Below, one piece after another: positions 8,000 through 16,228 of a stretch of 34,593 nt of DNA. Below the pieces are notes generated by a model, which was given only the letters and a program-made list of their open reading frames with translations, had not been told where the DNA came from and did no database searches. Source of the DNA: Candidatus Melainabacteria bacterium (GTDB taxonomy: Bacteria > Cyanobacteriota > Vampirovibrionia > LMEP-6097); the NCBI GenBank assembly GCA_005110385.1, contig DUDT01000003.1, forward strand, positions 1 through 34,593, read 5' to 3'. The first letter of the stretch is position 1. Each line of letters begins with the position of its first letter. The translations under genes and the position numbers were made by a program.

Positions 8000-8717
8000 A
8001 ATTATTCTTTCTATGAGAAAGTATAATCTCCGCGATTTCTAAATCTTCTGGAGTAGTGATTTTAAAATTAAATCTAGTAGTCTCAACTAAATGAATAGGA
8101 ATTCCTAATCTTTCTACAAGGCTCGCAGAGTCAGTACCTTCAAAATGATCATTTTTTGCTTTATCGTAAGCTGAGAGTATTATCTCTGATTTAAAGACTT
8201 GTGGAGTTTGTGCCTGCCACATGTTTTCACGAGAAATATTTTTTTTAATTAATATATCTTCATCAGCTTCTGATTGGCTGAGTTTTAAAGTATCGTAGAT
8301 CCTGTTACTAGCTATAGCAGCTCCAGTCTCTATCGCTTTGTCGACTACTTTGTTTATAGTTTCTTTTGTGATCAATACACGAACAGCGTCATGTACTAGG
8401 ATTAAATCTGGCTGTTCATCCAGAGTTTTAATAAAATCTAAGCCACTATGGACACTCATTTGGCGCGTTTTTCCACTTTTAACTATGCTGATATCTAGAT
8501 CAGGTAATTTTTGTTCTACTAATTTTTTAGTTATTACGAGGTCTATACTCGGGATAATAAATTTACTGAACAATCCAGTATTAGCTAAGGCTCTGATAGT
8601 CACTGCCAATATGGGTTGATCAAATATAGTGAGGAATTGTTTAGGTTTGCGATTATTCATTCTGCTACCCATGCCACCAGCAGGGATAACTGCAATAATC
8701 TTTTTCTTTTCTATCAT
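7998..8717 (-). CDS. ispD: 2-C-methyl-D-erythritol 4-phosphate cytidylyltransferase
   Basis: Third step of the MEP isoprenoid pathway: couples MEP with CTP to give CDP-ME. The 239-residue protein has the nucleotidyltransferase P-loop VIPAGGMGSRM followed by KPKQFLTI, which binds CTP. It also has LVHDAVRVLI, the substrate-binding Asp-Ala-Val-Arg motif of IspD, and AQTPQVFKSE near the C-terminal third. The length is standard. There is no fused IspF domain. It is a single gene here, divergent by 61 bases from the Xer-like gene. Its stop codon is built into a terminator hairpin. Confidence 0.95.
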   Translation of the reverse strand: MIEKKKIIAVIPAGGMGSRMNNRKPKQFLTIFDQPILAVTIRALANTGLFSKFIIPSIDLVITKKLVEQKLPDLDISIVKSGKTRQMSVHSGLDFIKTLDEQPDLILVHDAVRVLITKETINKVVDKAIETGAAIASNRIYDTLKLSQSEADEDILIKKNISRENMWQAQTPQVFKSEIILSAYDKAKNDHFEGTDSASLVERLGIPIHLVETTRFNFKITTPEDLEIAEIILSHRKNN

Positions 8718-8778
8718 ATTAAAATATCTTCTTGAGCTTTATCTGTGTTTGAACGACTATGTCATTTAGAATTATAAT

Positions 8779-9609
8779 ATGCAGGTCGTCGCAGAGTTTC
8801 TTGATTATTTAGAAAATTTTAGTGGACTTAGTTATAATACGCTCAGACTTTATAAAAGAGACTTAATTGATTTTTCTAATTTCGTAAGGACCAATCTTGG
8901 AGAAGATTTTAAGATAATGAATTTAAATGCAAATAATTTAGAGTGTTTTTCTATCGAAATCAGGAAAACGGGTGCTAGTACGGCTGCTGTCAATAGAAAG
9001 TTAACCGCTGTGCATAAGATGTGGAATTGGCTTAAAGAAAATTCTTTAGTCTCACGTGATCCTTTTACTCAGATAGTAAGAGATACACAGTACCGTAATA
9101 AAAAAGCTGAAATTTTAAGTGAAGAGGAAGTCGATTTACTTTTAAGTAAAGTCAAGAATGAGGATGATAGCAATGCAGAAATTGAAGATTGCGAGCATTC
9201 TCACGAGGGGACTGCTCTACTTTTAGAATTACTGTATTCCTGTGGTTTAAGAGTAAATGAGCTTTTAGCACTTACGATAGATGATATTTCTTTTACGGAG
9301 GAGATTATTTTTATAAATCGCTCATCTGCTTCTAAATCAAGGTTAGTGCCGATGATAGATTCAGTGAAGCTTTTATTAGAAAAGTATATTCGTAATAATA
9401 ATTTAAAATCAGTAAATCGTCTTTTCAGTATTAGTGCAAGAGAGGTTTATCGCATTATTCAGGCTAAGGCTGCAGTGGTTGGAATAGAAAAGAAAATATC
9501 AGCTTCTATACTCAGAAATAGTTTTATAAAGCATATGAAAGCAAGAGGAGCTCACCAAGTCTTTTTAGAAGATATTATGGGGCAGAAAAATTTTGCTCGT
9601 ATAGATTGA
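8779..9609 (+). CDS. Xer-like tyrosine recombinase lacking the catalytic tyrosine
   Basis: A phage-integrase-fold protein resembling XerC/XerD. The N-terminal SAM-like core-binding domain (about 1-90) and the catalytic domain up to residue 268 are recognisable. Arg158 (first catalytic Arg, in CGLRVNELL), a beta-hairpin Lys186 (SASKSRLVPM) and Arg246 (SILRNSF) are kept. The HxxR histidine is Ser243, the LGH histidine is Gln269 (MGQ), and the chain stops at 276 before any nucleophilic Tyr. If expressed it should not cut DNA. It overlaps the convergent methyltransferase tail by 35 bases. A TGA readthrough would add Lys-Tyr two codons on, although one position further out than in Xer proteins. 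It is either a decayed Xer gene or a non-catalytic DNA-binding derivative. Confidence 0.8.
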   Translation: MQVVAEFLDYLENFSGLSYNTLRLYKRDLIDFSNFVRTNLGEDFKIMNLNANNLECFSIEIRKTGASTAAVNRKLTAVHKMWNWLKENSLVSRDPFTQIVRDTQYRNKKAEILSEEEVDLLLSKVKNEDDSNAEIEDCEHSHEGTALLLELLYSCGLRVNELLALTIDDISFTEEIIFINRSSASKSRLVPMIDSVKLLLEKYIRNNNLKSVNRLFSISAREVYRIIQAKAAVVGIEKKISASILRNSFIKHMKARGAHQVFLEDIMGQKNFARID

Positions 9610-10765
9610 AAATATAATAGCCTATGTATAGGATGCTTATAATTAAAAGGATGTGGATGCTTTGCTTAATTTCTAAAAGAAATTGATAAAACATTCTTAG
9701 TATCATATTTTGTTTAAAAACCCGTTCATAAGTGATTCCTAGTCTTAATGGATGTTCGAAATTTTCCGCACAAATAATTAAAGTATGTAAAGGTCTGATA
9801 GGATCTTCAAAGAGAACGACTTTTTGTTGTTTCGCGAAGGATTTATAAAGAAAATCGAAGTTAACTGGCTGAGCGAGTGAATTTCCGTAATAGCATGGCT
9901 CATAGAGGTCGACGCCGCCTCGGGCGGCGGCATTGAAATCAGAGGCTATAATTAAGCCATTTTTTGGATGAAGTAATTTGAAAGAATTTTCAAGAGCTAA
10001 TTTCGCTCCATAAGAGTAAATAATAGTGGATTCTTTAGCCTTTCTAAAACAGGTTTTAAGAATTTCGAAATCTTCAGCTGGTATATCGTCTCCCTCATCG
10101 ATTTCTTCATAGTGAAAGACTTTTTTTATTTTTTTAATCCATTTTTTTTTCTTTAAAAGCTTTTCATTTAGTAGCTTTTCATCATTCAGGTATTTTTCTG
10201 GAATTATTAACTTGATGTATTTTTCTTTGTACTTGTTGTCTATCTTCGCTATAACTCTGCAAGGAAGCTGATCTAAAAGATATGTCGATAAAATGCAGTG
10301 GAATGACCCAGTAGAAGCGCTAAGTGAGCTGCTTTGAATATTTTCTAAGACATCATAACTTTGGAAGATAATATTAGGAAATTCTTTTAGACGTTTTTTT
10401 CTTTGAAGTTCGTCTAAAGTAAACTGAGAATAATCTGTAAGAAAATATTTTAAGCGTTTATGGAAATTTAAATCTTCAGTTAGGCAGATATTTTCAAAAG
10501 CTAATAGAAAATTCTCTGCAAAAGCTCCAGAGCCAGCACCGATTTCAAGGATTTTTATGGTATCATTAGAATTTTCTAAACCACAGAGCCGAAGATTTTC
10601 TATTAATAGCAGGGCTTTTTTACGAGCTTCATTATAATTGGTAACACCAGCAAAAGGTAAAGCGCCAGAGTCCCATGCTTTTAAACCAATATTTTTAAAA
10701 TAATAGTCATGAAAAATCCAAAGCTCGGATTCGTCATAACGCTGAAAATCCGAGCTTTGAAACAT
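9575..10765 (-). CDS. SAM-dependent methyltransferase, MidA/NDUFAF7-like, with C-terminal anchor
   Basis: Predicted class I methyltransferase. The SAM-binding motif is KILEIGAGSGAFAENF (about 71-86), followed by an acidic motif II (FLTDYS, 109-114). STYLLDQLP followed by a Lys-rich strand is what MidA/NDUFAF7 (PF02636) proteins show as 'NElLDalP'. In eukaryotes and some bacteria this family supports complex I assembly by methylating an arginine of a complex I subunit; nuoH and nuoI are elsewhere in this window, which is consistent but not proof. Unusually, the last 26 residues contain a hydrophobic segment (about 371-388), so the protein may be membrane-anchored by its C-terminus. The middle is very Lys-rich. 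Its 3' end overlaps the Xer-like gene on the other strand. Confidence 0.7.
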   Translation of the reverse strand: MFQSSDFQRYDESELWIFHDYYFKNIGLKAWDSGALPFAGVTNYNEARKKALLLIENLRLCGLENSNDTIKILEIGAGSGAFAENFLLAFENICLTEDLNFHKRLKYFLTDYSQFTLDELQRKKRLKEFPNIIFQSYDVLENIQSSSLSASTGSFHCILSTYLLDQLPCRVIAKIDNKYKEKYIKLIIPEKYLNDEKLLNEKLLKKKKWIKKIKKVFHYEEIDEGDDIPAEDFEILKTCFRKAKESTIIYSYGAKLALENSFKLLHPKNGLIIASDFNAAARGGVDLYEPCYYGNSLAQPVNFDFLYKSFAKQQKVVLFEDPIRPLHTLIICAENFEHPLRLGITYERVFKQNMILRMFYQFLLEIKQSIHILLIISILYIGYYIFNLYEQNFSAP

Positions 10766-10791
10766 AATATTAATTGTTCAGTAAAACTATA

Positions 10792-11052
10792 CTAGATTAA
10801 TTCGTAACCTTCTTCAAATCCAGAGAAATCTTGATCAACGATTAGATCATAGACACCTTTACCTGTTGAAGTAACGATTCTGAATGGAAGCTTAAGAGTG
10901 AATTTAGTAGCTTTCCAAAGTCCACAACCAAAATCACAAGTTTTACACTTGCCATTTTTGCATGTAGGCTTTGATTTGTAAACACCATCAGCGAAGGCTG
11001 GAGTAGATACAAAACCAAGAACAACTAAAGAACTGATCAATTTTTTCATCAT
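10792..11052 (-). CDS. Small secreted Cys-rich protein of unknown function
   Basis: An 86-residue protein with a clear Sec signal peptide: MMKK start, hydrophobic core LISSLVVLGFVS, and AFA cleavage site after residue 21. The mature part of about 65 residues begins with four closely spaced cysteines (C31, C36, C39, C43; spacing CX4CX2CX3C). A basic amphipathic stretch and an acidic C-terminus (DQDFSGFEEGYELI) follow. The cysteines could form disulphides or bind metal. No lipobox is present. It is 26 bases upstream of the methyltransferase gene on the same strand. The function is not known. Confidence 0.75.
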   Translation of the reverse strand: MMKKLISSLVVLGFVSTPAFADGVYKSKPTCKNGKCKTCDFGCGLWKATKFTLKLPFRIVTSTGKGVYDLIVDQDFSGFEEGYELI

Positions 11053-11115
11053 GCCTCAAGTATAATCAGTGGGGTTCTTTTTGTAAATATCTAGAAGCTT
11101 ATTTTTTAGCTAATT

Positions 11116-12225
11116 TTAAGAAACTGTTACTAAATTTGATTCGTTGATTTTGGGTTCTTTGGGAATTTTAGACCAGAGAACATTCCCTAATTCATCAAGA
11201 GCTTTACAGGTCTGTCCGAGAATATTAAGAATTTTTTCTTGAGTTTCTTTCGGATGATTACTAAATATTTTATCTACCCAAGGCGTAGCTAAGGAAAGTA
11301 GACTACTACCGGCATAAGTTATACCGACAGTTCTGACTGCAGCTACTTTAGAGCCGAGTAAGAATAGATCAGTAAGGACTCCTAGAACACCACGTTCAGT
11401 TCTCGCTCCTCTTGTAATTCCATCTATTATTTTAGAACTATTTTTGTTTGAGATACGCTCTCTACAAAAGAGCATTCCTAAGGCTTGAGCTGCAGAGTAG
11501 CCAGGTAAAAATGTGATATTACAGAAATTTCTAAATTTTTCCTCAAGTGAACATTCTTTTGATAAAAGTTTGGATAAAGAATCTTGCCACATACGTCCGT
11601 AGTTAGAGGTGAATTCTTCTATCTGATGCAACAGAGAATCAGATTTTCTCTTAATCTTAGGTCCTTTATATTCTTCTATAGCTTCTAGGGCCGTTTTTAT
11701 CCCACAGAAAAGGCTAGATCCCACGGGCATATTTTCGACGGTTTTGATAAAAGGAAATGAGACCGCAGCACTAACTTGACCGATAGCTTTAATAGTATCT
11801 TTGGCGATAAATTGAGGGATAGAGAATATTACCATGGGAATGCCACTCAGGTAGCGTGAATAGAAGGTGGCTAATTTATCGGTCATCTCTGTAACTGGCT
11901 TAGGAAGGAATTTTAAAAATGGTGCCGCTGATGCTAGACCGTGTAAGCCTATACCTACATAAGAACCAGACATGGCAAGTTTATTTAGGGATTCTGAGTT
12001 GTTTTGGTAAAACTGAAGAAGTGGATTAAGAGGCTGCTGAGGAGCATGCAGATTAGAAGCTAGAGATTGATGCGTAATATCATTTTCTGCATTTTCCTTA
12101 TCCTCATGATTCTCATCTGTTATTGGTGTATGAGAATTTTCCTGCTCTAATAAAGTGGAATTTGTGACCTGATTTTTAATATCAGATTTCGGCATATTAT
12201 CAGTCGTGACAAGGTTTAAATTCAT
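11116..12225 (-). CDS. Unknown-family paralogue A (disordered N-terminus, helical hydrophobic domain)
   Basis: I know no family for this 369-residue protein. Residues 1-65 are polar and acidic (Asn, Glu, Gln, Thr), probably disordered. The remainder is a run of hydrophobic and amphipathic helices related to the proteins at 12233-13777 and 14012-15160. Shared landmarks are FYSRYLSGIP (121-130), AKDTIKAIGQ (141-150) and MPVGSSLFCGIKTALEAIE (166-184). It is the most diverged of the three. It lacks the clear IGF(V/L)RN box, having ITRGARTERGVLGVLTD at the equivalent place. It starts 7 bases after paralogue B on the same strand, so the two are probably one operon. No signal peptide is seen. Membrane association is possible from Gly/Ala-rich hydrophobic helices. 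Confidence 0.8.
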   Translation of the reverse strand: MNLNLVTTDNMPKSDIKNQVTNSTLLEQENSHTPITDENHEDKENAENDITHQSLASNLHAPQQPLNPLLQFYQNNSESLNKLAMSGSYVGIGLHGLASAAPFLKFLPKPVTEMTDKLATFYSRYLSGIPMVIFSIPQFIAKDTIKAIGQVSAAVSFPFIKTVENMPVGSSLFCGIKTALEAIEEYKGPKIKRKSDSLLHQIEEFTSNYGRMWQDSLSKLLSKECSLEEKFRNFCNITFLPGYSAAQALGMLFCRERISNKNSSKIIDGITRGARTERGVLGVLTDLFLLGSKVAAVRTVGITYAGSSLLSLATPWVDKIFSNHPKETQEKILNILGQTCKALDELGNVLWSKIPKEPKINESNLVTVS

Positions 12226-12232
12226 GCGTTTT

Positions 12233-13777
12233 TTATGTTATGCTTGCCGCTATGCGGTTAGCTTGTCTAGTCTCGTTGATTGATTTGAGTCTGTGAGTAA
12301 GATGAACTATATTATTTGCGGCATTTAATGGAGCTTTTAGAATTTTAGATTTTGGTTCTTCGTGATCTTGACCAGATTCAGCATTAGCTATTTCATAGAT
12401 TGAGTTAGATATCTGTGATTGAACCGTTACTGCTTTAGGATCATTCCAAATACGCATAGTTAAATCTAATAATGAATTTGTTAAATACTTCCACATAAAG
12501 CTTATTTCATCATCTTTAAAGAAATCTTTAAGCTTTGGTTTCTCTTGTTGATTTTCTTTTGCTGTCTCTATTAATTTACGCATCCTTTGTAAACTGAAAC
12601 TTATGTCACATGCGCCACCTGCTGAATTCCGTAAAAAACCAATTAGCCTTGCATAAGGAGTATTAAGTTGATCTTTAATCGTAAGAGAGCCGATTATACT
12701 AGAAATCGCTAGCATCGGATAGCTATAGAGAACAGAGAGGTTTTCTAATTTTTTAGCTGTACCTACATTCTCTTTAAGCTGTTTACTTAAAGTTCCTAAA
12801 AATTTCTTGTAAAAATCAATATAGTAGCTAACTGATTCCCCAATGCTTTTAAAAGATTTTTGCACATTCGGGATGACGCCAGTGTTCTGTGCTGCCTTTA
12901 CTGCCATTCTATGGGATAGGAATAGACCTAGTGGAATTCCTAAATTAGCAGGTTCTTTAACCGTAAATTTTGCGATCATTGAAAACCTAGTTAGGGCATC
13001 TATTAAATCATTTTTCGCTAATGATTCTACTCCCATTAAAATATTACCGAGGGGGTTTACTACCTTTGACCACCACATAGACAGGTCGCCGATTTGTTTT
13101 TCGTGGTTTTTCCCCCAGCCTGTAACTCTAACTAATGCATCTAAACCATGTGTTATTGAGCCAAATACGGATAATGGTATCTGTTTTTTTGTAATTAAAT
13201 CTGTAATAGGTCTAATCTTATTAAAAATGGTCTCAAAAGTTTTATTGGTATATTTAGGGAGGTCTGAGGTGCTGTCTTCTTGATTTTTTATAATTAGTTG
13301 AGGTGCTTTACTGTAAATGCCTTCAATTAATTCTTGGAAAGAATTTCTTACGCTAAGTTTGGATTCTTGGTGCGGAATATCAAGATTTATTTCCGTTAGG
13401 GAATCTTTTATAGCATCATTAATAAATTTATCTAATCCTTGATGGAATTCTTCTAAGTGAGAACCTGTGATAATTCCAGCACTAGCTTTGAGGAAAGTTT
13501 TTAATATATCAATGCTGATATTTTGCTCAGGGGGCGAGGAGTTTAAAAGCTCTTTAAAAGAGTGCAGAAAGTCGCGAAATTCTTCAGTCTCATGGACAAC
13601 TGTGTGATTTGAAAGTACTTGATTATCATGGATTGCTTTTTGTGGTGATAATTGTTTTTCAGGACTTGGGTTGCCGTTATTTGTTAATTTTGCGTCATAA
13701 ACGTGTTTATCTACTTGTTGACTGACTAGTCCAACAGGCTCTTGAAGTCTAGCTTGTTCGGAAGTGATATTTAGCAC
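12233..13777 (-). CDS. Unknown-family paralogue B (longest member)
   Basis: A 514-residue protein of no family known to me, read from a GTG start at 13777; there is no internal Met early enough to replace it. The first ~175 residues are polar with Gln/Ser/Asn-rich stretches and some helices. The conserved domain spans about 180-470. Landmarks shared with paralogue C are FETIFNKIRP (181-190), MWWSK (234-238), LAKNDLIDALTR (253-264), EPANLGI (275-281), KSFKSIGE (307-314) and LIGFLRNSAGGACD (378-391). It is the first gene of a pair with paralogue A and is divergent from paralogue C across a 234-base gap. A polar C-terminal tail ends RLKSINETRQANRIAASIT. Function is unknown. Confidence 0.8.
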   Translation of the reverse strand: MLNITSEQARLQEPVGLVSQQVDKHVYDAKLTNNGNPSPEKQLSPQKAIHDNQVLSNHTVVHETEEFRDFLHSFKELLNSSPPEQNISIDILKTFLKASAGIITGSHLEEFHQGLDKFINDAIKDSLTEINLDIPHQESKLSVRNSFQELIEGIYSKAPQLIIKNQEDSTSDLPKYTNKTFETIFNKIRPITDLITKKQIPLSVFGSITHGLDALVRVTGWGKNHEKQIGDLSMWWSKVVNPLGNILMGVESLAKNDLIDALTRFSMIAKFTVKEPANLGIPLGLFLSHRMAVKAAQNTGVIPNVQKSFKSIGESVSYYIDFYKKFLGTLSKQLKENVGTAKKLENLSVLYSYPMLAISSIIGSLTIKDQLNTPYARLIGFLRNSAGGACDISFSLQRMRKLIETAKENQQEKPKLKDFFKDDEISFMWKYLTNSLLDLTMRIWNDPKAVTVQSQISNSIYEIANAESGQDHEEPKSKILKAPLNAANNIVHLTHRLKSINETRQANRIAASIT

Positions 13778-14011
13778 AAATATGTGAATTGCTGTAAATA
13801 TATATTAACACATTAATTGGAGTCTTAATGTAAATATTAAATACGAAATGATGTTACAATAATAACAAGTATTTTAAATGTTGGTAATCAAAACTAATTC
13901 CAATATCTTCTCGGCTCAGCGAATGTGTAGCTAATTATGACCGCATAAGATTCTTTAATTAAGAATCTTATAAATTTTCTTTATTGTAGTTCTTATATTT
14001 TTATACCTTAA
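13778..14011. promoter_or_regulatory. Divergent promoter region of the paralogue cluster with 11-bp inverted repeat
   Basis: This very AT-rich 234-base gap lies between divergent paralogues B and C. It contains a perfect 11-bp inverted repeat, ATAAGATTCTT (13945-13955) and AAGAATCTTAT (13961-13971), with a 5-base centre that also forms TTAATTAA. The repeat ends 40 bases before the ATG of paralogue C. It could be an operator, or a terminator-like leader hairpin since AAATTTTCTTT follows it. No other gene is seen. Confidence 0.4.
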
Positions 14012-15160
14012 ATGGCATTAATTATAAATACGCTCCCCCCAGAGCAAAGCATAAATTCTTCTTTAGGTAGTGTTGAACCTAAGATAGAATCTGCTACGGA
14101 AAAACAAGGGATTGAGACTCCGTCATCTTCTGCTTTTCTAAAAGATTTAGCTCAGGCTGAAGTGTCTCATCATGGACAGTCAGATAAAGAGATTAAGGGG
14201 CAACCGATCCCTAGTAATCAGCTAAATTCAGAGAATAAAGAGGTACCAATCTCTGAAAATCAATTTTTTAAGACTATTCAAAAAATTTTTAAACCTGCGA
14301 TAGATGGACTGAATAAGGGTTATAGACCTGTAATTATTTCTTCTATTGGAGCAGCGTTACATTTTTTAGATAGTTTTGTCGAGAGTTCTAATTTGCCTCC
14401 TGCGATAAAGAATCTGTCTTATAAATCTTCGATTTGGTATTCAAAGACTGTAACAGTTTTACCTAATGCTTTAGCTGGTATAAATTCCCTTGTGAAAAAT
14501 GATTTTATGGACGGTATTTCTAGAATTTATTCTTTAGTCGCTAAATTATTTCAGTCCAAGCCAGCTAATTTTAGTGTTTCTTCTGGATTTTTCCCTGGCG
14601 TACAAATGGCTAAATTAGCTATAGGTAAGGATAGATATGATGCTCAGAATTTTAAATCTTTTGGAGATAATATTAATTTTTTTCTTCGTGAGCTTAAAAA
14701 TAGTATAGGAGATTCATTTAGTAAATTGAAAAAAGGTGATGATCCTATCGAAAATATTTTAAAAATTATAGTTCCAACAGGGCTTATTTCCTCTACTTTA
14801 GTGGGTTCAAGTATTATTGGAGATGAAGTCAGTACTGCTAAGGCTAAATCTATAGGTTTTGTTAGAAATTTAAGTGGTGTTGGTGGAGATTTATGGCTAA
14901 TGTATAAAGCTTATAAAGAAGCCGTAGAAGAGCATGGAGCAGAGAAAGCATTAGCAGAAGTAATGAAGAGTAATGATTTTAAAGTTGGATTTCCGTATAT
15001 ACTTGCCTCTATTGGTGAATTATTAAATAGATATATTCCTCCGCCAGTTCAAGATAGTCTTGCTCAATTATTCTGTGGTGCTAATGAAACTATTTCCGCT
15101 TTCTGGGGGATGATTTCTAGGGAACCAGTTTCTAAGTCACGTTTTTCTGAAGCAGTTTAA
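14012..15160 (+). CDS. Unknown-family paralogue C
   Basis: A 382-residue protein related to the two divergent genes upstream. The first ~80 residues are polar, Ser/Glu/Gln-rich and probably disordered. The domain starts at FFKTIQKIFKP (85-95), aligning with FETIFNKIRP of paralogue B. Further matches are IWYSK (141-145), LVKNDFMDGISR (160-171), KPANFSV (183-189), NFKSFGDN (213-220) and the best-kept box IGFVRNLSGVGGD (281-293). Several helices are hydrophobic (for example VPTGLISSTLVGSSIIG), suggesting membrane contact. The ATG is preceded by an AT-rich stretch with no clear ribosome site. dprA follows 87 bases later on the same strand. No function is assigned. Confidence 0.8.
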   Translation: MALIINTLPPEQSINSSLGSVEPKIESATEKQGIETPSSSAFLKDLAQAEVSHHGQSDKEIKGQPIPSNQLNSENKEVPISENQFFKTIQKIFKPAIDGLNKGYRPVIISSIGAALHFLDSFVESSNLPPAIKNLSYKSSIWYSKTVTVLPNALAGINSLVKNDFMDGISRIYSLVAKLFQSKPANFSVSSGFFPGVQMAKLAIGKDRYDAQNFKSFGDNINFFLRELKNSIGDSFSKLKKGDDPIENILKIIVPTGLISSTLVGSSIIGDEVSTAKAKSIGFVRNLSGVGGDLWLMYKAYKEAVEEHGAEKALAEVMKSNDFKVGFPYILASIGELLNRYIPPPVQDSLAQLFCGANETISAFWGMISREPVSKSRFSEAV

Positions 15161-15247
15161 TAAAGGAAATATTATTTAAATTCAATTTATTTAATATGAA
15201 AATTTTGCGAACCCATGATACTCTTATTTATGTAAGGGTCTATTGTT

Positions 15248-16228
15248 ATGCTTAATACTGAAAATAAAATATTAGATAACTTAGGAGTAAAATCTTTAAA
15301 AATTACAGATGAGGGCTTTCCCTTATCCTTAACTTTAATTAATGATGCACCTAAAAAACTTTACTATATTGGTGATATTGAGCTGCTTAATGAAGCTAAT
15401 AATATTGCTATAGTCGGAGCACGTAGTGCTGATCTTTACGCTAAGCATTTTACAAGTTCTTTAGTGAAAGCATTATCGCGCTATCCAGCGATCATAGTCA
15501 GTGGTGGCGCTAAGGGGATTGATATGACAGCGCATGTTGCAGCTTTAGAAAACTCTATGCCGACTATTATTGTTCTTGGTTCAGGCATATTAGCTTCTCA
15601 ATTAGATATGAATTCTTTTTTTATTAAGAAACTCAGGGAGACGAAAGGGTCTTTGATTATTAGTGAATTTGAGCCCTTTGCGGTCGCTCAGCGTTGGACT
15701 TTTGCTTATCGTAATCGCTTGATAGCTGCCTTATCTAGATCTACGGTATTAATTCAAGCTGCTAAGGAAAGTGGTTCTTTAATTACGGCTAAATATGCGT
15801 TAAAGTATAAAAAAAATCTTTTCGCTTTTTCAGCTCAAGGATTTAATCTTAATTTTGCAGGGAATCACGAATTACTAGAGTCTGGAAAAGCGAAATCTTT
15901 AAATTCAGCTGAGGATATTATTTTTCAGCAGTTCCCCTCTCTAATTGAGACCTCTGCACCACATATAGTTTCAGACCTGAGAGAACCCAAGAATGCTTCT
16001 GTTGAAAATACAAAAACGGAGATTATAAAACCATCAGAATCTTCTAATAATAAAATACTCGCTGATACTTTATTAACTTTGATTGAATCAGGAATTCATA
16101 GTTTTGAGCATTTGAAAATAAGGGCTGAAATAAATCCGACTACTCTCTCTATGCTTTTATCACGGTTAGAGGTAAAAGGTGAAATAGGCAGAGCCATTAA
16201 TGGAGAGTTTTTCAGAACTACTGGTTAA
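15248..16228 (+). CDS. dprA: DNA-processing protein DprA
   Basis: Binds incoming single-stranded DNA during natural transformation and loads RecA. The Rossmann-like DprA fold is complete: VGARS (56-60), SGGAKGID (85-92), RNRLIAALS (155-163) and ESGSLITA (174-181). The usual PG after the VFAVPG strand is FSAQG here. A short ~40-residue N-terminal region replaces the SAM-like domain of longer DprAs. The C-terminus (about 265-326) is a winged-helix DML1-like domain (ADTLLTLIESG...SMLLSRLEVKGEI). Its 3' end overlaps the convergent sepF stop by 11 bases. No other competence gene is present in the window. Confidence 0.9.
   Translation: MLNTENKILDNLGVKSLKITDEGFPLSLTLINDAPKKLYYIGDIELLNEANNIAIVGARSADLYAKHFTSSLVKALSRYPAIIVSGGAKGIDMTAHVAALENSMPTIIVLGSGILASQLDMNSFFIKKLRETKGSLIISEFEPFAVAQRWTFAYRNRLIAALSRSTVLIQAAKESGSLITAKYALKYKKNLFAFSAQGFNLNFAGNHELLESGKAKSLNSAEDIIFQQFPSLIETSAPHIVSDLREPKNASVENTKTEIIKPSESSNNKILADTLLTLIESGIHSFEHLKIRAEINPTTLSMLLSRLEVKGEIGRAINGEFFRTTG

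Noticed and set aside
9600-9650. TGA recoding in the Xer-like gene
   Set aside because: A Tyr codon follows the TGA by two codons, but the spacing is off by one, the active-site histidines are missing as well, and no other gene in the window needs TGA readthrough.
10842-11024. A second 60-codon frame within the small secreted protein gene
   Set aside because: It is a shadow frame. The 86-residue frame has a convincing signal peptide and an ordered cysteine cluster.
12843-13283. 146-codon frame on the plus strand opposite paralogue B
   Set aside because: It lies wholly opposite the conserved domain of paralogue B, which aligns residue by residue with paralogue C.
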